Below are positions 1 through 8,786 of a DNA stretch of 36,723 nucleotides, in pieces. Source of the DNA: an uncultured Alphaproteobacteria bacterium (GTDB lineage Bacteria > Pseudomonadota > Alphaproteobacteria > Bin95); NCBI GenBank assembly GCA_937891825.1, contig CALAHN010000072.1, positions 1 to 36,723 on the forward strand, read 5' to 3'. The notes beneath the pieces were generated by a model, which searched no databases, was not told where the DNA came from, and saw only the letters and a list, made by a program, of their open reading frames with translations. A program made the translations under genes and the position numbers. Every line of letters starts with the position of its first letter. Within the stretch, counting starts at the first letter, position 1.

Positions 1-160
1 AACGAATCACATTCTCGAAGCCAGGGGAATCCGTTTTATGGGTCTGGAGCCTAGGGCGAGGGCCTTGGCCGCCGCAATGCCACGGCCATCCGGCGCCATC
101 CCGACTTGCCGGAGCAGCCAAAACCGCCGAGCATGGCGGATGACGCCCGACCCCTGAAGG
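1..160. other. left-edge non-coding stretch
   Basis: No convincing coding frame was found on either strand in the first 160 bases, and no tRNA-like or terminator-like structure is visible. It is probably the leader of the acyl-CoA dehydrogenase-like gene that starts at 161 or 176, plus the end of an intergenic region. A purine-rich GAAGG directly abuts the ATG at 161. Confidence 0.4.
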
Positions 161-1393
161 ATGCAGCGCCAGACCATGAGCTACAGAATTCTCCCCTGCA
201 CGCCGGAGGGCCAGCGCGCGATCGCGGCCGCTGAAAGCCTGCTGCCGGCGTTCCGGGAGCGGGCCGACGCCGCCGACCGCGCCAACGCCATCTGCAGCGA
301 TAACTATACGGACATGCAGCGCTCCGGGGTCGCGGCGGCGTTCGTGCCTGACGAGCTTGGCGGCATGGGCCTACGCTCGATGCACGACTGGAACCTGCTG
401 ATCGCGACCCTGGCGAAAGGCGACGGCTCGGCCGGCATCGCGATCAGCATGCATCTTTCGGCGACGCGCGGCCTGGCGGGGATATACCGGGCCAACCCGC
501 CCGGGTCGGCGCCGCACGAACGGGCGAAGGCGTATCTGGAAGCCGTCGCCCGGCGCGACGTCCTGATCTGCTCCACCACGACGGAGCGCGGAACCGACAA
601 CCTGCATCCCCTGACCGAGGCTTTCAGGACGGACGGCGGCTGGCGGATCGAGGGCGCCAAGAACTTCGTCACCATGTCGCCGCTCGCGACCCATATCGCG
701 ACCAACGTCCGGATGCGCGACAGCGACGGCGATCATATCGCCAACGTGCTGTTTCCCATGCCGACGCCGGGCGTCGAGCAGCTTGGCGACTGGGATGCGC
801 TGGGCATGCGCGCGTCCGGCAGCCAGTCGATCCGGTTCGCGGGCGCCGAGGTTCCGGCGGACGCGCTCCGCAAGATCGGGCCCTGGGGCCAGTGGAGCAC
901 GCCGGTTCTGGTCAACCGCACCCTGGCCAATGTGCCGCTGGTCGGCGCGTTCCTCGGCATCGCGGAGGCCGCCTTCGACCATGCGCTCGAAGGCCAGCGG
1001 CAAGCTCCCGGCGCGGCGGCGCGGCCGGGGGTCGCGACGGCGCTCGCCGAAATGGAGATCAAGCTCGCGACCGCGCAAAGCATCCTCGCCCGGCTTGGCG
1101 TGATGCTCGACGACTTCATGGCCGCGACCAGGGGCGGCGTCGAGGCCACATACGCCATGGGCCATGAATTGATGAAGGACTACCAGACCGCCAAATGGGT
1201 CGTGAACCGCCATGCCATCGAGATCGTCAGCCAGGCGATGGATCTGAGCGGCGGCGGCGGCTTCATGGCGCGCAACCCGCTCTCCCGCCTCTACCGAGAC
1301 GTTCGGGCCGGACCCTTCATGCAGCCCTATTCGCCCATCGACGCCCGCGACTATGCCGGCAAGGTGCTGCTGGGCGCTCTCCCCGAAGAATGA
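161..1393 (+). CDS. acyl-CoA dehydrogenase family flavoprotein, catalytic Glu not evident
   Basis: This 410-residue protein has the architecture of the acyl-CoA dehydrogenase superfamily: a helical N-terminal domain, a middle beta-barrel domain (about residues 140-240, with TTTERGTDN and GMRASGSQS segments typical of the FAD/substrate region) and a C-terminal helical bundle. The last part reads SGGGGFMARNPLSRLYRDVRAGPFMQPYSP, so the family's RD-R segment is present but the usual YEG motif carrying the catalytic glutamate is replaced. This is common in the acyl-CoA dehydrogenase type 2 or DszC/HpaB-like branch, which uses reduced flavin for oxygenation or other chemistry. The substrate is unknown. 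ATG 161 has a purine tract directly against it, while ATG 176 (MSYRILP) is an equally credible start. It is the only plus-strand gene at this end and converges on the minus-strand catabolic cluster. Confidence 0.8.
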   Translation: MQRQTMSYRILPCTPEGQRAIAAAESLLPAFRERADAADRANAICSDNYTDMQRSGVAAAFVPDELGGMGLRSMHDWNLLIATLAKGDGSAGIAISMHLSATRGLAGIYRANPPGSAPHERAKAYLEAVARRDVLICSTTTERGTDNLHPLTEAFRTDGGWRIEGAKNFVTMSPLATHIATNVRMRDSDGDHIANVLFPMPTPGVEQLGDWDALGMRASGSQSIRFAGAEVPADALRKIGPWGQWSTPVLVNRTLANVPLVGAFLGIAEAAFDHALEGQRQAPGAAARPGVATALAEMEIKLATAQSILARLGVMLDDFMAATRGGVEATYAMGHELMKDYQTAKWVVNRHAIEIVSQAMDLSGGGGFMARNPLSRLYRDVRAGPFMQPYSPIDARDYAGKVLLGALPEE

Positions 1394-1416
1394 CGCCCCG
1401 GTAAGCCGGGGGCGTC
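1392..1416. terminator. GC-rich hairpin between convergent genes
   Basis: GACGCCCC-GG and CCGGGGGCGTC form a strong stem with one bulged base and a TAAG loop. It begins inside the stop codon of the plus-strand gene and lies 18 nt past the stop of the convergent hydrolase gene. No clear T run follows on either strand, so it may act only as a weak or Rho-assisted bidirectional terminator. Confidence 0.45.
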
Positions 1417-1433
1417 ACGCTTCAGGGAAAAGG

Positions 1434-2183
1434 TCAGGCCGGCGCGTTTTCAGCGAGGAAGCTGCGCGCATGCCGGAGCGCCAATTCAATATGGCCCGAC
1501 GGCTCGCGCCAGGGATAGAGCGTGACCTGGCTCTTTGCGGAGAGCCTGGCCGTCTCCATCGCCACGGCGTAGGGGTGGGCGGCCACATCGTCCGGCATGA
1601 TCAAGACCGGCGTCTCGCAGGCCCGGACGAAATCCCGGGTGACGGTGAAGACGAAATCCGGGTTCTCCCGGTACATCTTGGTCAGGAATTTTTCGACTTC
1701 GGCCATGGTGATATCGGGCCGCGCCTTTAGCAGGGCGGGCGCCCAGCCTTTAATGTTGTTCTGATAGAACTGGTCAGGCTTCTCAGGCCGGAAGCCGCTC
1801 GGGTGGGCGAGAACGGCGGCGACGACGCGGTCCGGCGCCCGGCGGATCAGGTTCCAGATCAGCGGCCCGCCGATGCAGAAGCCGACCACGAGAAACTTCT
1901 CGATGCCCAGATGATCCATCAACGCCAATTGGTCGTCGGTGAACTGGTCCCAGCCCTTGTCCGCCTCAAGCGGGCCGGTCGTGCCGCCGCCGTTGGCGTT
2001 CCGGATATCGAGGGCGATGCAGCGATAGGCATCGCTGAACTCGACCAGCGGATTAAACGAGTTGGCGCTGTTCAGCATAGCGACAGTCGCATTCAGGCCG
2101 CCGCCCGGGATGACCAGAAGCGGAAAGCCCTGGCCGGCTTCCTCGTAGTGGATGCTGACCGGACCATTCTTGAAAATCGGCAT
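1434..2183 (-). CDS. alpha/beta hydrolase with Cys nucleophile
   Basis: This 249-residue alpha/beta hydrolase has an oxyanion-hole region VIPGGGLN (about 24-31), a nucleophile elbow G-F-C-I-G at 101-105 and a C-terminal PSGH with His231. Asp198 or Asp199 (MPDD) is the probable acid. The nucleophile is therefore cysteine (Cys103) rather than serine, as in dienelactone hydrolases; this is seen directly, and its consequence for substrate range is inference. No signal peptide is visible, so it is probably cytoplasmic. An AGGGAG box precedes ATG 2183. It lies 27 nt downstream of the CocE-type esterase gene and is the last gene of the minus-strand catabolic run. The substrate is unknown; an ester, lactone or enol-lactone fits the family and the neighbours. 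Confidence 0.82.
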   Translation of the reverse strand: MPIFKNGPVSIHYEEAGQGFPLLVIPGGGLNATVAMLNSANSFNPLVEFSDAYRCIALDIRNANGGGTTGPLEADKGWDQFTDDQLALMDHLGIEKFLVVGFCIGGPLIWNLIRRAPDRVVAAVLAHPSGFRPEKPDQFYQNNIKGWAPALLKARPDITMAEVEKFLTKMYRENPDFVFTVTRDFVRACETPVLIMPDDVAAHPYAVAMETARLSAKSQVTLYPWREPSGHIELALRHARSFLAENAPA

Positions 2184-2210
2184 TGCTGTTCTCCCTGTTT
2201 TTGTTTGGGT

Positions 2211-4043
2211 TCAGGCGCCCGAGGGCGCCATTGATGCTTCAGGTTGGATAGAAATCTCGAGATAGGAGGGCGCAGCGGCGTCGTGATGCACGGTGTTCCG
2301 GGCGACGCGGATGTCGGCCTCGCCGTCGCGTGCCAGCACGGCGTTGCCGCTGTTGGTGTTCCGCGCGCGCCTTGGGAAATTGCTGGAGACGATATCGACC
2401 TGGAGCCGGCTGCCGGCCGCCACGGTATGGCGGATGTCGCCCAGATCGATCTCGATCTCATAGACCGCGCCTGGCCTGAGCCGCGCCGGGCGGGCGGCAT
2501 GGGGATCGCGGACCGTCGCGCGGTACATGGCGCGGGTGACGCCATCCGCCAGCAACATGGCGCGGCCGTCCGGCAGCACCTCGTTCAGCTTGGCGATGAA
2601 GTCCGTGTCGGCGCAGTCGGACCCGGCGTGCAGCACTGCCCTGAGCGGCCCCGACAGCGTGAGCGGCCGGTCGAGCGCGGCCCCGGTATAGATCAGACCG
2701 TAGTCGGGCCGCGTCTGGGCCGGGCGCTGATCCATGCCGCCATTGGCGATCAGCATGTTCCGCCCGCCAAGCGTCGGGTTGGGGCGGCGCGGATCGTAGA
2801 CATAGCTCAAGGCCGATCCCGCCGGCGCGTCGGCGAGCGCGCCGGCGCCTGTCAGGTACAGGCGCCGGGTCCGTACGCCCGCAGGCGGCCAATCCGCGCT
2901 GTGCAGCCAATCGTCCGGCACATAGGCCGCCGGATCGGCGACAAAGGCGCGGGGCGAGAAATACACCGCCGGCTCATCGATCAACGCCGCCGGTTCGTCC
3001 TTCAGATAATGGCCGAACCATTCGAAATAGGGATCGCGCGCCCAGAAGTTCCGCCGGTAGATGAAGTAATGGTCGTTCGGCCCGATCCAGAGCTTCTGGG
3101 TCCCGGTGCGCGCCTGGATATCCTGAAAGGCTGCGAGGACGCTGGTCAGGAAAATGTCGTACCAGGACGTCGCGTGGAACCCCGGAATATCGATCGATCG
3201 CCGGAAGGCATGGGCTGCGCGAAAGGCGTCTGGCGCCGGATGGGTGATGATGTCGTCGAGAAACGGCTGCCAGAGGGAAAAATCGGGATACCCGGCCATC
3301 GGCAGCCGCAGCCAGTCCTCGCTTGCGACGAACGGCGGGTCGGCGCGGCCCGCTGCTTCGAGCCGATTGTAGGTCTCGCCAGCGCGGGCCGCCGCGGCCG
3401 CCATGCCGGCCGCGTCCAGCCCGGCGCGCTGCATCGCCCGGCGCTTGTGGCTTTCCGAGAGGCCGGGAATGTTCTTCGCGACCCAGAGCCAGAGCCGCTC
3501 CATCTCGATCGACTGGCCTTCGCAGACGACGTCGTCATAGATGCTGGAGCCGCCGACCTGAGCCCAGAAGCAGGCGAGCGCCGGATGGCCCCGGCTCGCG
3601 GCCGCGAGCGTCGTCGTGGCGCCCGCTGACGAGCCAGACATGCCGATCCGGCCGTTCGACCAGGGCTCCGAGGCGATCCAGTCCAGCGTGTCATAGCCGT
3701 CGTCGGCGTCGTCGTAATAGACGCGGTCCTCGCCTTCGGAGGCATAGCGGCCGCGGGTATCCTGGTAGACGGCGGCATAGCCCCGCGCCACGCTCGCCCG
3801 CCAGCCGCGCAGGATCGAGCCGCGCATCGGATCGTCCGGCGCCGGAAGCCAGCCATGGGCCGGATCGGTCATGTGCCGGCCCTGGGGCGTGGTGATGCCG
3901 TAGGGGGTGCGCGCCAGAATCGTCGGGAAGCGCGGGCCGCCTTCGGCCGGCAGAAAGACCAGCGTGTTGAGCCGGACGCCGTCCCGCATCTCCACGAACG
4001 CCTGAAAGCCGCGCGCGCCGGTTTCCGGATCGACGATCTGCAA
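2211..4043 (-). CDS. CocE/NonD family serine hydrolase (S15-type esterase)
   Basis: This 610-residue protein matches the CocE/NonD (X-Pro dipeptidyl-peptidase S15-like) hydrolases in order and length. It has an N-terminal substrate-binding and catalytic segment (MRDGVRLNTLVFLP about 19-32, RTPYG about 45-49), a nucleophile elbow G-S-S-A-G around Ser139 inside GRIGMSGSSAG, a helical cap, and a C-terminal jelly-roll domain (about 370-600). Characterised relatives hydrolyse esters such as cocaine or acylated beta-lactams. The start is TTG (4043): an AGGAG-type box lies about 10 nt upstream, and the internal ATG at residue 19 has no spaced ribosome site. It sits 91 nt downstream of hyuB and 27 nt upstream of the small hydrolase. 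No signal peptide is seen. The natural substrate is unknown. Confidence 0.88.
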   Translation of the reverse strand: MQIVDPETGARGFQAFVEMRDGVRLNTLVFLPAEGGPRFPTILARTPYGITTPQGRHMTDPAHGWLPAPDDPMRGSILRGWRASVARGYAAVYQDTRGRYASEGEDRVYYDDADDGYDTLDWIASEPWSNGRIGMSGSSAGATTTLAAASRGHPALACFWAQVGGSSIYDDVVCEGQSIEMERLWLWVAKNIPGLSESHKRRAMQRAGLDAAGMAAAAARAGETYNRLEAAGRADPPFVASEDWLRLPMAGYPDFSLWQPFLDDIITHPAPDAFRAAHAFRRSIDIPGFHATSWYDIFLTSVLAAFQDIQARTGTQKLWIGPNDHYFIYRRNFWARDPYFEWFGHYLKDEPAALIDEPAVYFSPRAFVADPAAYVPDDWLHSADWPPAGVRTRRLYLTGAGALADAPAGSALSYVYDPRRPNPTLGGRNMLIANGGMDQRPAQTRPDYGLIYTGAALDRPLTLSGPLRAVLHAGSDCADTDFIAKLNEVLPDGRAMLLADGVTRAMYRATVRDPHAARPARLRPGAVYEIEIDLGDIRHTVAAGSRLQVDIVSSNFPRRARNTNSGNAVLARDGEADIRVARNTVHHDAAAPSYLEISIQPEASMAPSGA

Positions 4044-4134
4044 GGCCTGGGCGCTCCTCTCCGAAACTGCGGGCGAGGGCAGCTTCGAAGAGCGCGCCGG
4101 GTTTGTCCAGCCGGCCGCCTACGCCTGTCGCCGA

Positions 4135-5811
4135 TCAGTCTTCCAGGCCGTAGATATCCCTGGCCGCCCCGGCGCTGATCCGGTCTTCGCGAAGGTCGCG
4201 GCGCACGGCGTCGCGCGCCCGGCTTTTCGGGTCGCCATAGCCGCCGCCGCCGGAGATTTCGATGACGACGCGGTCGCCGCGCGCCACCGCGATATTCGCG
4301 GCCGCCGGCAAGCGGGTCAGCACGCCGTCACGGATCAGCCCGAACATGGCGAGGCTGCCTTCCCTGCCGCCCGCCAGCGCCCAGGGGCCGGTCATGATCC
4401 GGTCGCCGTTCGTGGACAGCAACACGCCGTCCTGGATCACCTCATAGACCCGGCGCACGCCCATGCCGCCGCGAAACCGCCCGGCGCCGCCGGAATCCCG
4501 GATCATTTCGTAGCGCTCGATGCGCAGGAAGCCGTGATCCATCTCCAACGCCTCGACCGGCGTGTTGGCGGTGTTGGAGAGCATTTGCGCGATCACGTCG
4601 GCGCCATCGTTGCCGGGCCCCGCGCCATAGCCGCCCGAGACCGAGTCTGCGAACATTTCGTAGCCGTCGCCATTGGGGCGGCTCATGGTGATGATGTTGG
4701 TGCAGTCGCTCCCCGCCGCCGAAAGCCGCTCCGGAATGACGGCGCCGAGCGCGCGCTTGACCGCCGACGCGGTCCGGTAGGCGGAGGCCATGCGACCGCG
4801 CACCGGCGCCGGGTGCCGGGGGTCCAGGATCGAGCCGCGCCGCGTCTTGATCGAGATCGGCCGGTAGGTCCCGTCATTGGTCGGGACGCCGCTGCCGGCG
4901 ATCTGGCCGAAGACCGTCATGACGGCGGAATGGGCCGACGCGACCGGGCAGTTGACCGGCCAGGAGACCTGATCGTCGCTCTCGGTCAGGTCGATGAAGG
5001 CGGCGTCGCCCTTGATGACGACCTTGGCCCGGACAACGGGCTGCGGCCCATCGAGCGTCCGCCCGTCCAGCGTGTCCTCGCCGTAATATTCGCCGTCCGG
5101 CAGGCCGAGGATCGTCTGGCGCAGCATGCGCTCGGAATAATCCTGAAGCTCGCGCATGCAGTCCCGGATGAGCGCCCGGCCATGGCGGCGCACCAGATCC
5201 TGCATCAGGGTCCGGCCGCGCATGACGGCGGAGAGCTGGGCATGAAAATCGCCGAGCACGATGTCCGGCAGTCGGCAATTGGCGCGGAGGATCGATTCTA
5301 CCGGCCCGTCATACAGGTCCGCTTCGTTGATCTTCATGGACGGCAGGATCATGCCTTCCTGGAAGACTTCCGTCGCATTGGCGTTCGATCCGGCGACGGC
5401 GCCGCCAAGCTCCAGGTGATGGCAGATGCTGCCGGTGAAGGCGACGAGCTCGTCATCGACGAAGACCGGCATCAGCAGGATGATATCGTTCAGGTGCTGG
5501 CCGTTCTGGTAGGGATTGTTGGTGATGTACATCTCGTCCGGCCGGGTCTTCGCGATGTCGTAGCGCTCTCGGAAATAGGGAACGGCGGCGGCGAGCGAGT
5601 TCATGTGCACCGCGATCGCTTCGGCCTGGGCGACGGTGCGGGCGTCGCTGTCCATCAGGCAGGTCGAGCAGTCCTTCGCCTCGCGCACGATGGAGGAATA
5701 GGCCGAGCGCAGCATGATGTCGCTCATCTCCTCCGCGATCGACTTGAAGCACCCGGACAGCACGTTGAAATCGGCCGGGTCTATGGCGACGGCAGGCTTG
5801 GCTTCGGTCAT
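4135..5811 (-). CDS. hyuB: hydantoinase B/oxoprolinase family protein
   Basis: This 558-residue protein is a full-length HyuB-type subunit. It opens with DPADFNVLSGCFKSIAEEMSDIMLRSAYS, continues through the family segment NNPYQNGQHLNDI (about 97-109), and ends with the family's glycine-rich SGGGGYGDP followed by a charged tail. HyuB pairs with HyuA in ATP-dependent hydantoinases, 5-oxoprolinases and acetone- or acetophenone-carboxylase-like enzymes. Its ATG lies 1 nt after the hyuA stop codon, so the two are translationally coupled and should form one complex. No carbamoylase, racemase or small third subunit is adjacent, so the substrate cannot be named. The assignment to the family is firm; the reaction is inference. 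Confidence 0.92.
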   Translation of the reverse strand: MTEAKPAVAIDPADFNVLSGCFKSIAEEMSDIMLRSAYSSIVREAKDCSTCLMDSDARTVAQAEAIAVHMNSLAAAVPYFRERYDIAKTRPDEMYITNNPYQNGQHLNDIILLMPVFVDDELVAFTGSICHHLELGGAVAGSNANATEVFQEGMILPSMKINEADLYDGPVESILRANCRLPDIVLGDFHAQLSAVMRGRTLMQDLVRRHGRALIRDCMRELQDYSERMLRQTILGLPDGEYYGEDTLDGRTLDGPQPVVRAKVVIKGDAAFIDLTESDDQVSWPVNCPVASAHSAVMTVFGQIAGSGVPTNDGTYRPISIKTRRGSILDPRHPAPVRGRMASAYRTASAVKRALGAVIPERLSAAGSDCTNIITMSRPNGDGYEMFADSVSGGYGAGPGNDGADVIAQMLSNTANTPVEALEMDHGFLRIERYEMIRDSGGAGRFRGGMGVRRVYEVIQDGVLLSTNGDRIMTGPWALAGGREGSLAMFGLIRDGVLTRLPAAANIAVARGDRVVIEISGGGGYGDPKSRARDAVRRDLREDRISAGAARDIYGLED

Positions 5812-5812
5812 C

Positions 5813-7858
5813 TCATGTCTCCCGCGTCAACGTCAGCACGCCGTCGGCGCCGGCCCTGACGCGCCAGCCCGGCGGCGCGAGCGTGCTGGTGCTGGCTTCG
5901 ACGATCAGCGCCGGCCCCCGGATGTCCGAACCGGGCTTGAGCGCCCCCCGGTCCAGCACGGGATATGCCTGCGTCTGGCCGCCGAGCGTCACCTGCCGGT
6001 CGCCCGGCGGCAGATCGGTCGCGCTGGCTTCCACGGGCGCGACCGCCCCGCCCCGCGCATGCACGGCGGAGAGCCGGAAGGAAATCGCCTCGACGTCGCG
6101 CGCCTCGAAGGCATGGCCATATTGCCGGGCATGCTCGCCGTGGAAGCAACGCGCCAGATAAGCGGCGCCCTCGCCCTCCAACTGGTTGGCGTCCACGGGC
6201 ACGCGGAGTTCATAGCCCTGGCCGCGATAGCGGGCGTCGACGGCGCAATCGAAGCGCAAGCCGGCGGGCGCATAGTCGAGCGCCGCGAACGCCGCGCGCG
6301 CCCGCTCCCGCAGGCTTTCGAGTTTTGCGGCGAAATCCCGGGGCGTCAGGCTGCTCGCCAGTTGCGCGCCTTCGGCCAGCACATAGTCCATGCGCACGTC
6401 GGAGACCGCGAGTCCGACGGCGGAGAACACGCCGGGGTTCGGCGGCACGATCACGGTCTTGATGTCCACCTCGTCCGCCAGCGCCGTCGCGATCAGGGGG
6501 CCGGCGCCGCCGCAAGGGAACAGGGCATAGTCCCGCGGGTCGTAGCCGCGCTTGACCGACACCCGGCGCAACGCCTGGGCCATATTGGCGGCGGCGATCC
6601 GGAATACCCGCTCCGCCAGCTCCAATGCCGTCAGGCCAAGCCGCGCCGCCAGCGGTTCGGCCGCCTTGGCGCTCAGCGCCGGCTGGAGGCGGATGCCGCC
6701 CGGCAGTTCGATGCGCGGGTCGAGCAGCCCCATCAGCAGCATGGCGTCGGTCAGGCAGAAATCCTCCCCGCCATGGCCGTAGCAGGCGGGACCGGGCTGG
6801 GCGCCGGCCGATTGCGGGCCGACCTGCAGCATGCCGCCCTCGTCGACCGTCGCGACCGATCCGCCGCCGGCGCCGATGGAGACGATGTCCGTCATGACGA
6901 TATTGAGCGGCAAGCCCTCGACGCTGAACTCCGACGTGCCCTTGACCGTGGTTTCCGGCACGCCGCCCGTGATCAGGCAGACATCGGAGGAGGTGCCGCC
7001 GACATCGATGCTGATGATGTTGGGCGATCCCATGGCGCGGGCGGTCGCGGCGGCGCCGGTGACGGCCGCGGCGGGGCCGGAGAGGAACATGTTCGCGGCC
7101 AGGCGCCGCGCCGCCTCGACCGGGGCGACGCCGCCGTTCGAGAGCATGATCAGCGGCGCATGGCCGATCCCGACGGTCCGGGCAGCTTCGCCGAAGCGGG
7201 CGAGGTAGCGGTCGACCACGGGCCTCACAAAGGCGCTGATCACCGTCGTGCTGGCGCGCTCATATTCCCGATGCTCTGGCGCGATATCGGAGGAGAGGGA
7301 GACATAGACGTCTGGATGCCGGTCCTGGATCAAGCGGCCGATCGCCTGCTCATGGGCCGGGTTCGCATAAGCATGCAGCAAGCAGACCGCGATCGAATCG
7401 ATGCCCTCCGCCTTGACGATATGGTCGATCAGAGCGATCGCCCCGGCTTCGTCGAGCGGCGTCACGACGGCGCCGTCGGCGCCGATGCGCTCAGTCACTT
7501 CATAGGCCCGGTCGCGGGTCAGCAACGGCTCGGGCTTCTGGTAGAACATGTCGTAGACGACGGACTTGTCCTGGCGCTGGATGAACAGGAGATCACGAAA
7601 GCCCGCCGTCGCCAGCAGGGCGACGCGGGCGCCCCGCCGCTGGATCAGGGCATTGGCCGCAATGGTCGAGCCATGCAGCAGTTCCGAGACGTCGCCGCCG
7701 CTGGCGCCCATGCCCGCGAGCAGTTCGCTGAGGCCCGTGATCGCGGCGCGGCTTGGATCGTCCGGCGTCGAAGGCGTTTTATGGATCGTCGCCCGGCCGT
7801 CGTCGCGGATCGCGATCAGGTCCGTGAAGGTGCCGCCGACTTCGATGCCGACAATCAT
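5813..7858 (-). CDS. hyuA: hydantoinase A/oxoprolinase family ATPase subunit
   Basis: This 681-residue protein is a HyuA-type subunit. It has the N-terminal actin-like ATP-binding motif VGGTFTDL (about 7-14) and a second phosphate-binding motif DVGGTSSDV near residue 280. A GAGGGS segment and a HyuA C-terminal domain (about residues 500-675) follow. The family couples ATP hydrolysis to opening or carboxylating cyclic amides or ketones, together with HyuB. An AAGGAAG box precedes ATG 7858. The gene is 36 nt downstream of an enoyl-CoA hydratase gene and directly coupled to hyuB. Neighbouring acyl-CoA enzymes and an esterase suggest a catabolic role rather than glutathione-cycle 5-oxoprolinase, but that is inference. 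Confidence 0.92.
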   Translation of the reverse strand: MIVGIEVGGTFTDLIAIRDDGRATIHKTPSTPDDPSRAAITGLSELLAGMGASGGDVSELLHGSTIAANALIQRRGARVALLATAGFRDLLFIQRQDKSVVYDMFYQKPEPLLTRDRAYEVTERIGADGAVVTPLDEAGAIALIDHIVKAEGIDSIAVCLLHAYANPAHEQAIGRLIQDRHPDVYVSLSSDIAPEHREYERASTTVISAFVRPVVDRYLARFGEAARTVGIGHAPLIMLSNGGVAPVEAARRLAANMFLSGPAAAVTGAAATARAMGSPNIISIDVGGTSSDVCLITGGVPETTVKGTSEFSVEGLPLNIVMTDIVSIGAGGGSVATVDEGGMLQVGPQSAGAQPGPACYGHGGEDFCLTDAMLLMGLLDPRIELPGGIRLQPALSAKAAEPLAARLGLTALELAERVFRIAAANMAQALRRVSVKRGYDPRDYALFPCGGAGPLIATALADEVDIKTVIVPPNPGVFSAVGLAVSDVRMDYVLAEGAQLASSLTPRDFAAKLESLRERARAAFAALDYAPAGLRFDCAVDARYRGQGYELRVPVDANQLEGEGAAYLARCFHGEHARQYGHAFEARDVEAISFRLSAVHARGGAVAPVEASATDLPPGDRQVTLGGQTQAYPVLDRGALKPGSDIRGPALIVEASTSTLAPPGWRVRAGADGVLTLTRET

Positions 7859-7894
7859 GCCGTCTTCCTTTCGCCCCGCGCCCCGGTCTTACGT

Positions 7895-8692
7895 TTAGCG
7901 CCCGCCGAACCGCGCCTCGCGCTTTTCCCGGAAGGCCGCGACGCCTTCGGCATGGTCGGCGCTGAGGCCCGCCTGCTTCTGGAGGTCGGCCTCAAGCTGG
8001 AGCTGGGTCGAGTAATCGTTCTCCAGGCCGTCCCAGTACATGCGCCGGATCAGGCCAAGCGAGGATGGCCCGTTCGCCAGTCGCTCCGCCATCGCCCTTG
8101 CAGCGGCGGCGAGCTCAGCGTCGGGGAGGACCTGGTTGACGAGGCCCCATGCCCCGGCTTTCTCCGCCGGCAGCCGCTCCGCCAGGAGCGACAGCTCCAG
8201 GGCGCGGGCGACGCCGATCAGCCGCGGCAGGATCCAGGAGGAGCCGCAGTCCGGCACCAGCCCGATCCGCGCGAAGGCCTGCAGGAAGAACGCCGACTGC
8301 CCCATCAGCTTGATATCGGCGGAGAGCGCCAGGCTCATGCCCGCCCCGGCGGCGACGCCGTTGATCGCGCTGACGGTCGGCATCGACAGCGCGCGCAGGC
8401 GTTCGAAGGTCGGATTATACCAGGATTCGAGATCGCTCCGGACCGCGCCCCGCGCCTCCGCCGCGCGGTCGACCGGCGGCTTGTCGGGATCGTTCAGATT
8501 GGCGCCGGAACAGAACGCCCGTCCGGCCCCGGTGATCAGGAGGCAGCGCGCATCGCTCGCCTCGATGGCGTCGAGCGCCGCCGACATATCCTGCCGGAGC
8601 TTGACGCCGAAGGCATTCAGCGACCCGGGGTCGTTCAGGGTCATGGTCGCGACCGCGCCCGAAAATTCCAGAATGATCCTGCCGTGCTGCAT
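7895..8692 (-). CDS. enoyl-CoA hydratase/isomerase family protein (PaaG-like)
   Basis: This 265-residue crotonase-fold protein has an oxyanion-hole segment FCSGANLND (about 60-68) and the CoA-binding AAGAGMSLALSADI stretch. The active-site region reads ARIGLVPDCGSSW, where an aspartate occupies the position of a catalytic glutamate in classical hydratases. Asp at this place is typical of PaaG/PaaB-like isomerases and related branches, so isomerisation of a 2,3- or epoxy-acyl-CoA is as likely as hydration. The gene lies upstream of hyuA (36 nt) and may head the ECH-hyuA-hyuB unit. A GGGAGGCGAG tract upstream of ATG 8692 can serve as ribosome site. No signal or membrane segment is present. Confidence 0.87.
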   Translation of the reverse strand: MQHGRIILEFSGAVATMTLNDPGSLNAFGVKLRQDMSAALDAIEASDARCLLITGAGRAFCSGANLNDPDKPPVDRAAEARGAVRSDLESWYNPTFERLRALSMPTVSAINGVAAGAGMSLALSADIKLMGQSAFFLQAFARIGLVPDCGSSWILPRLIGVARALELSLLAERLPAEKAGAWGLVNQVLPDAELAAAARAMAERLANGPSSLGLIRRMYWDGLENDYSTQLQLEADLQKQAGLSADHAEGVAAFREKREARFGGR

Positions 8693-8786
8693 CTCGCCGC
8701 TCGCCTCCCGCTCATGTTATCATGTTGATATCGGTCTGTTTATCCGCCGCTCCAGGCGATTTCGCCATGCCAGTCCCAGGCAAGGC
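8693..8786. promoter_or_regulatory. 94-nt gap between two catabolic sub-operons
   Basis: This is one of the larger gaps in the minus-strand catabolic run and a probable promoter region for the ECH-hyuAB unit. On the plus strand it holds a direct repeat of CATGTT at 8-bp period (in CATGTTATCATGTTGAT) and a small palindrome GGCGATTTCGCC. A GATAAC-like -10 can be drawn on the minus strand but no matching -35 is convincing. Confidence 0.3.

Noticed and set aside
5714-8728. Very long open frame on the plus strand opposite hyuA, hyuB and the enoyl-CoA hydratase
   Set aside because: It is antisense to three clear family members, its product is rich in Arg, Asp, Gly and His as expected for a mirror of GC-rich coding DNA, and it has no family resemblance.
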